The notes beneath the pieces were generated by a model, which worked only from the letters and a program-made list of their open reading frames with translations, did not search any database and was not told the DNA's origin. From the NCBI GenBank assembly GCA_964369215.1, contig CAYJEZ010000072.1, positions 1-12,794 on the forward strand: a DNA stretch of 12,794 nucleotides, given 5' to 3'. The position numbers and the translations under genes are program-made. Of this stretch, positions 12,701-12,794 are shown piece by piece. Each line of letters begins with the position of its first letter. The first letter of the stretch is position 1. Origin of the DNA: SIG603 sp964369215 (GTDB taxonomy: Bacteria > Bacillota > Clostridia > Oscillospirales > Acutalibacteraceae).

Positions 12701-12794
12701 GCCCTTGTGCTTAGAACGCCGAAAAGACCGAACTGACCAGTAATCATCAAGGTTAAAGGTGGTATTTTAGAGGTTGGGAAGATAGTGTCATATA
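9724..12794 (-). CDS. LPXTG-anchored Ig-like surface protein (5' end missing)
   Basis: This is the 3' part of a large sortase-anchored surface protein. The frame stays open to the window edge (reading YDTIFPTSKIPPLTL before an internal TTG at 12748-12750), so the start and signal peptide lie outside. The N-terminal visible part (about 12790-12200) is beta-rich, with alternating hydrophobic residues such as GVEIDLLGAVLGSGYLVLEE; I do not recognise its family. From about 11870 to 10290 follow several Ig/Fn3-like segments, including TLPTGEYEIEVVAKTKD and DEMGNESKK. The last folded segment (about 10290-10030, IIQGANQTITQGD ... GVHSISIVSSSGEAQTTFTV) resembles the X2-like Ig domain often found next to anchor signals. 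A DPDNPQ repeat containing an assembly gap precedes LPNTG (codons 9823-9837). Then come a hydrophobic segment (YYLLLMAVQVLLSVIIILIY) and a basic tail KKRLKFKKH, a complete sortase A signal. No cohesin or enzyme domain is evident. Confidence 0.85.
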   Translation of the reverse strand, partial: YDTIFPTSKIPPLTLMITGQFGLFGVLSTRADLAVSLRGIDASLSDMSVYGVTVIDKMGLAVHWYPEIRLYAGVEIDLLGAVLGSGYLVLEENQLDDSWFWEGFARATVRVPDSIPVVGEMELGNVGIGMNVNRAWGSISVLKVDLGISYDWDTTEINFAMGKYDVPEPTYELISTRSIEPNVQVMNISQSIMTLSNFNSSEDRYIHQLPIPAEAGKDILAELAFTANTIEEAEEIAKGITMSSGGVRRSLNWDESGNGTDENANIMLHTTEVGGIVEAKVIFSFTESGDFGKTWEIGIDANSTLANITVDRLPQITSATVTGDSVTVEGDLDEMQTISVFAKSGDNVYPIAVDESPSGTSKVIGFVPPQTLPTGEYEIEVVAKTKDETSNPILLAQGTYSYVNPNQPSEPTLQEAVLGGDYTIDIPVTPSGEVDGYQATIYEVNEDGSKTALQDFPRQNIPYNSEDNVVVVGGRHEVLTGEKQETATTEFIGLEVGEKYVVGIQSYKEVEVAGDPENVVAVLSKEVLSNEITMVTPQETKVSLTIENAKQLENDLMPNDGITTFSYQTVNSSDVRVSVTSVDGTVENGSYRLDGGEVVNWSKGSIISFNDLQPGMHTLYFSGENDTGDALYETIVFNVDTVAPKLLVSSQNQGLFNNDIVGNSIEIEGFSEKGVTLYASVEGVQEVTKVVENEDGSYSIEVPLNTKLAYQFVQLWAVDEMGNESKKVSIPLINSKISTQKLNYSIYLNDVDVTNSEIENVAGNFSLALTADNGEIISINDESLVTSNKIEWIVVPKDGAASIENGMLVTDLGATGILSASLDGHIVSVGYKSLTPIIIQGANQTITQGDALTVVSNALYGDYVSTKIDNQIVGNEFIEVTDGSTMITISGEFTKGLSQGVHSISIVSSSGEAQTTFTVLEPDTGNPQDPDNPQDPDNPQXXXXXXXXXXXXXXXXXXXXXXXXXXXXXXXXXXPQDPDNPQDPTLPNTGDNSYYLLLMAVQVLLSVIIILIYKKRLKFKKH
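9845..10020 (-). repeat. 18-bp tandem repeat (DPDNPQ spacer)
   Basis: The unit TCTTGTGGATTGTCTGGG on the plus strand encodes the six-residue DPDNPQ repeat on the minus strand. Full units occur at 9971-9988 and 9989-10006, a partial unit at 10007-10020, a diverged unit at 9845-9862 and another partial at 9863-9870. The middle is the run of Ns. Such Pro/Asp spacers hold a surface protein's head away from the wall, and copy number often varies between strains. Confidence 0.9.
9871..9970. other. 100-N assembly gap
   Basis: Exactly 100 Ns interrupt the 18-bp repeat. A round 100 is a common placeholder for a gap of unknown size, so the real number of repeat units is unknown. With this length the frame happens to be kept across the gap: the flanking repeat units are 126 bp (seven units) apart in phase. 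Confidence 0.97.

Noticed and set aside
9724..12794. A cohesin domain in the LPXTG protein as partner for the dockerin
   Set aside because: None of the visible segments shows a convincing cohesin pattern; the Ig/Fn3-like segments explain the visible chain. The missing 5' part could still hold one.

Overview
The window looks like a low-GC, Gram-positive (Bacillota, probably gut Clostridia-like) chromosome. The evidence is strongly AT-rich DNA, promoters close to the sigma-A consensus with extended -10 elements, an LPXTG sortase signal, a type I dockerin, and a giant BspA-type leucine-rich-repeat surface protein. All intact genes lie on the minus strand. No rRNA, tRNA or CRISPR array was seen. 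The genus cannot be fixed from the sequence alone.

Reading in the direction of transcription (high to low coordinates): (1) 9724-12794 is the 3' part of a large cell-wall-anchored surface protein. It has a beta-rich N-terminal part of unknown family, a string of Ig/Fn3-like segments, a six-residue proline-rich tandem repeat interrupted by a 100-N assembly gap, and an LPNTG anchor. A hairpin follows its stop codon. (2) 8640-9482 is a single-gene unit with its own promoter, a strong RBS and a terminator. It encodes a 280-residue patatin-like (YjjU/RssA-type) lipid acyl hydrolase. (3) 817-8283 is a 2488-residue secreted protein with a signal peptide, five large BspA-like LRR modules, a C-terminal domain and a canonical type I dockerin. 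It has its own promoter and a 5' leader of roughly 130-145 nt.

The low-coordinate end (1-816) is a graveyard. A perfect 15-bp-arm hairpin followed by a short plus-strand reading frame beginning VRKYSYEFKKK looks like the left end and first codons of an IS3/IS150-type element. Beyond it lies a GH2 beta-galactosidase relic that keeps its promoter, RBS and N-terminal 38 codons but has lost nearly everything up to the start of the C-terminal small-chain domain. A small palindrome next to its predicted transcription start may be a leftover operator.

Functionally, the two giant proteins are separate cell-surface products. One is covalently anchored through sortase; the other is secreted and would dock onto a cohesin-bearing partner not visible here. 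The patatin-like gene between them has no obvious pathway link to either. The strongest hunting leads are the non-enzymatic giant LRR protein ending in a dockerin, the near-identical 83-bp repeats that could let its modules recombine, the unresolved anchor-proximal repeat, and the promoter-bearing beta-galactosidase deletion relic.
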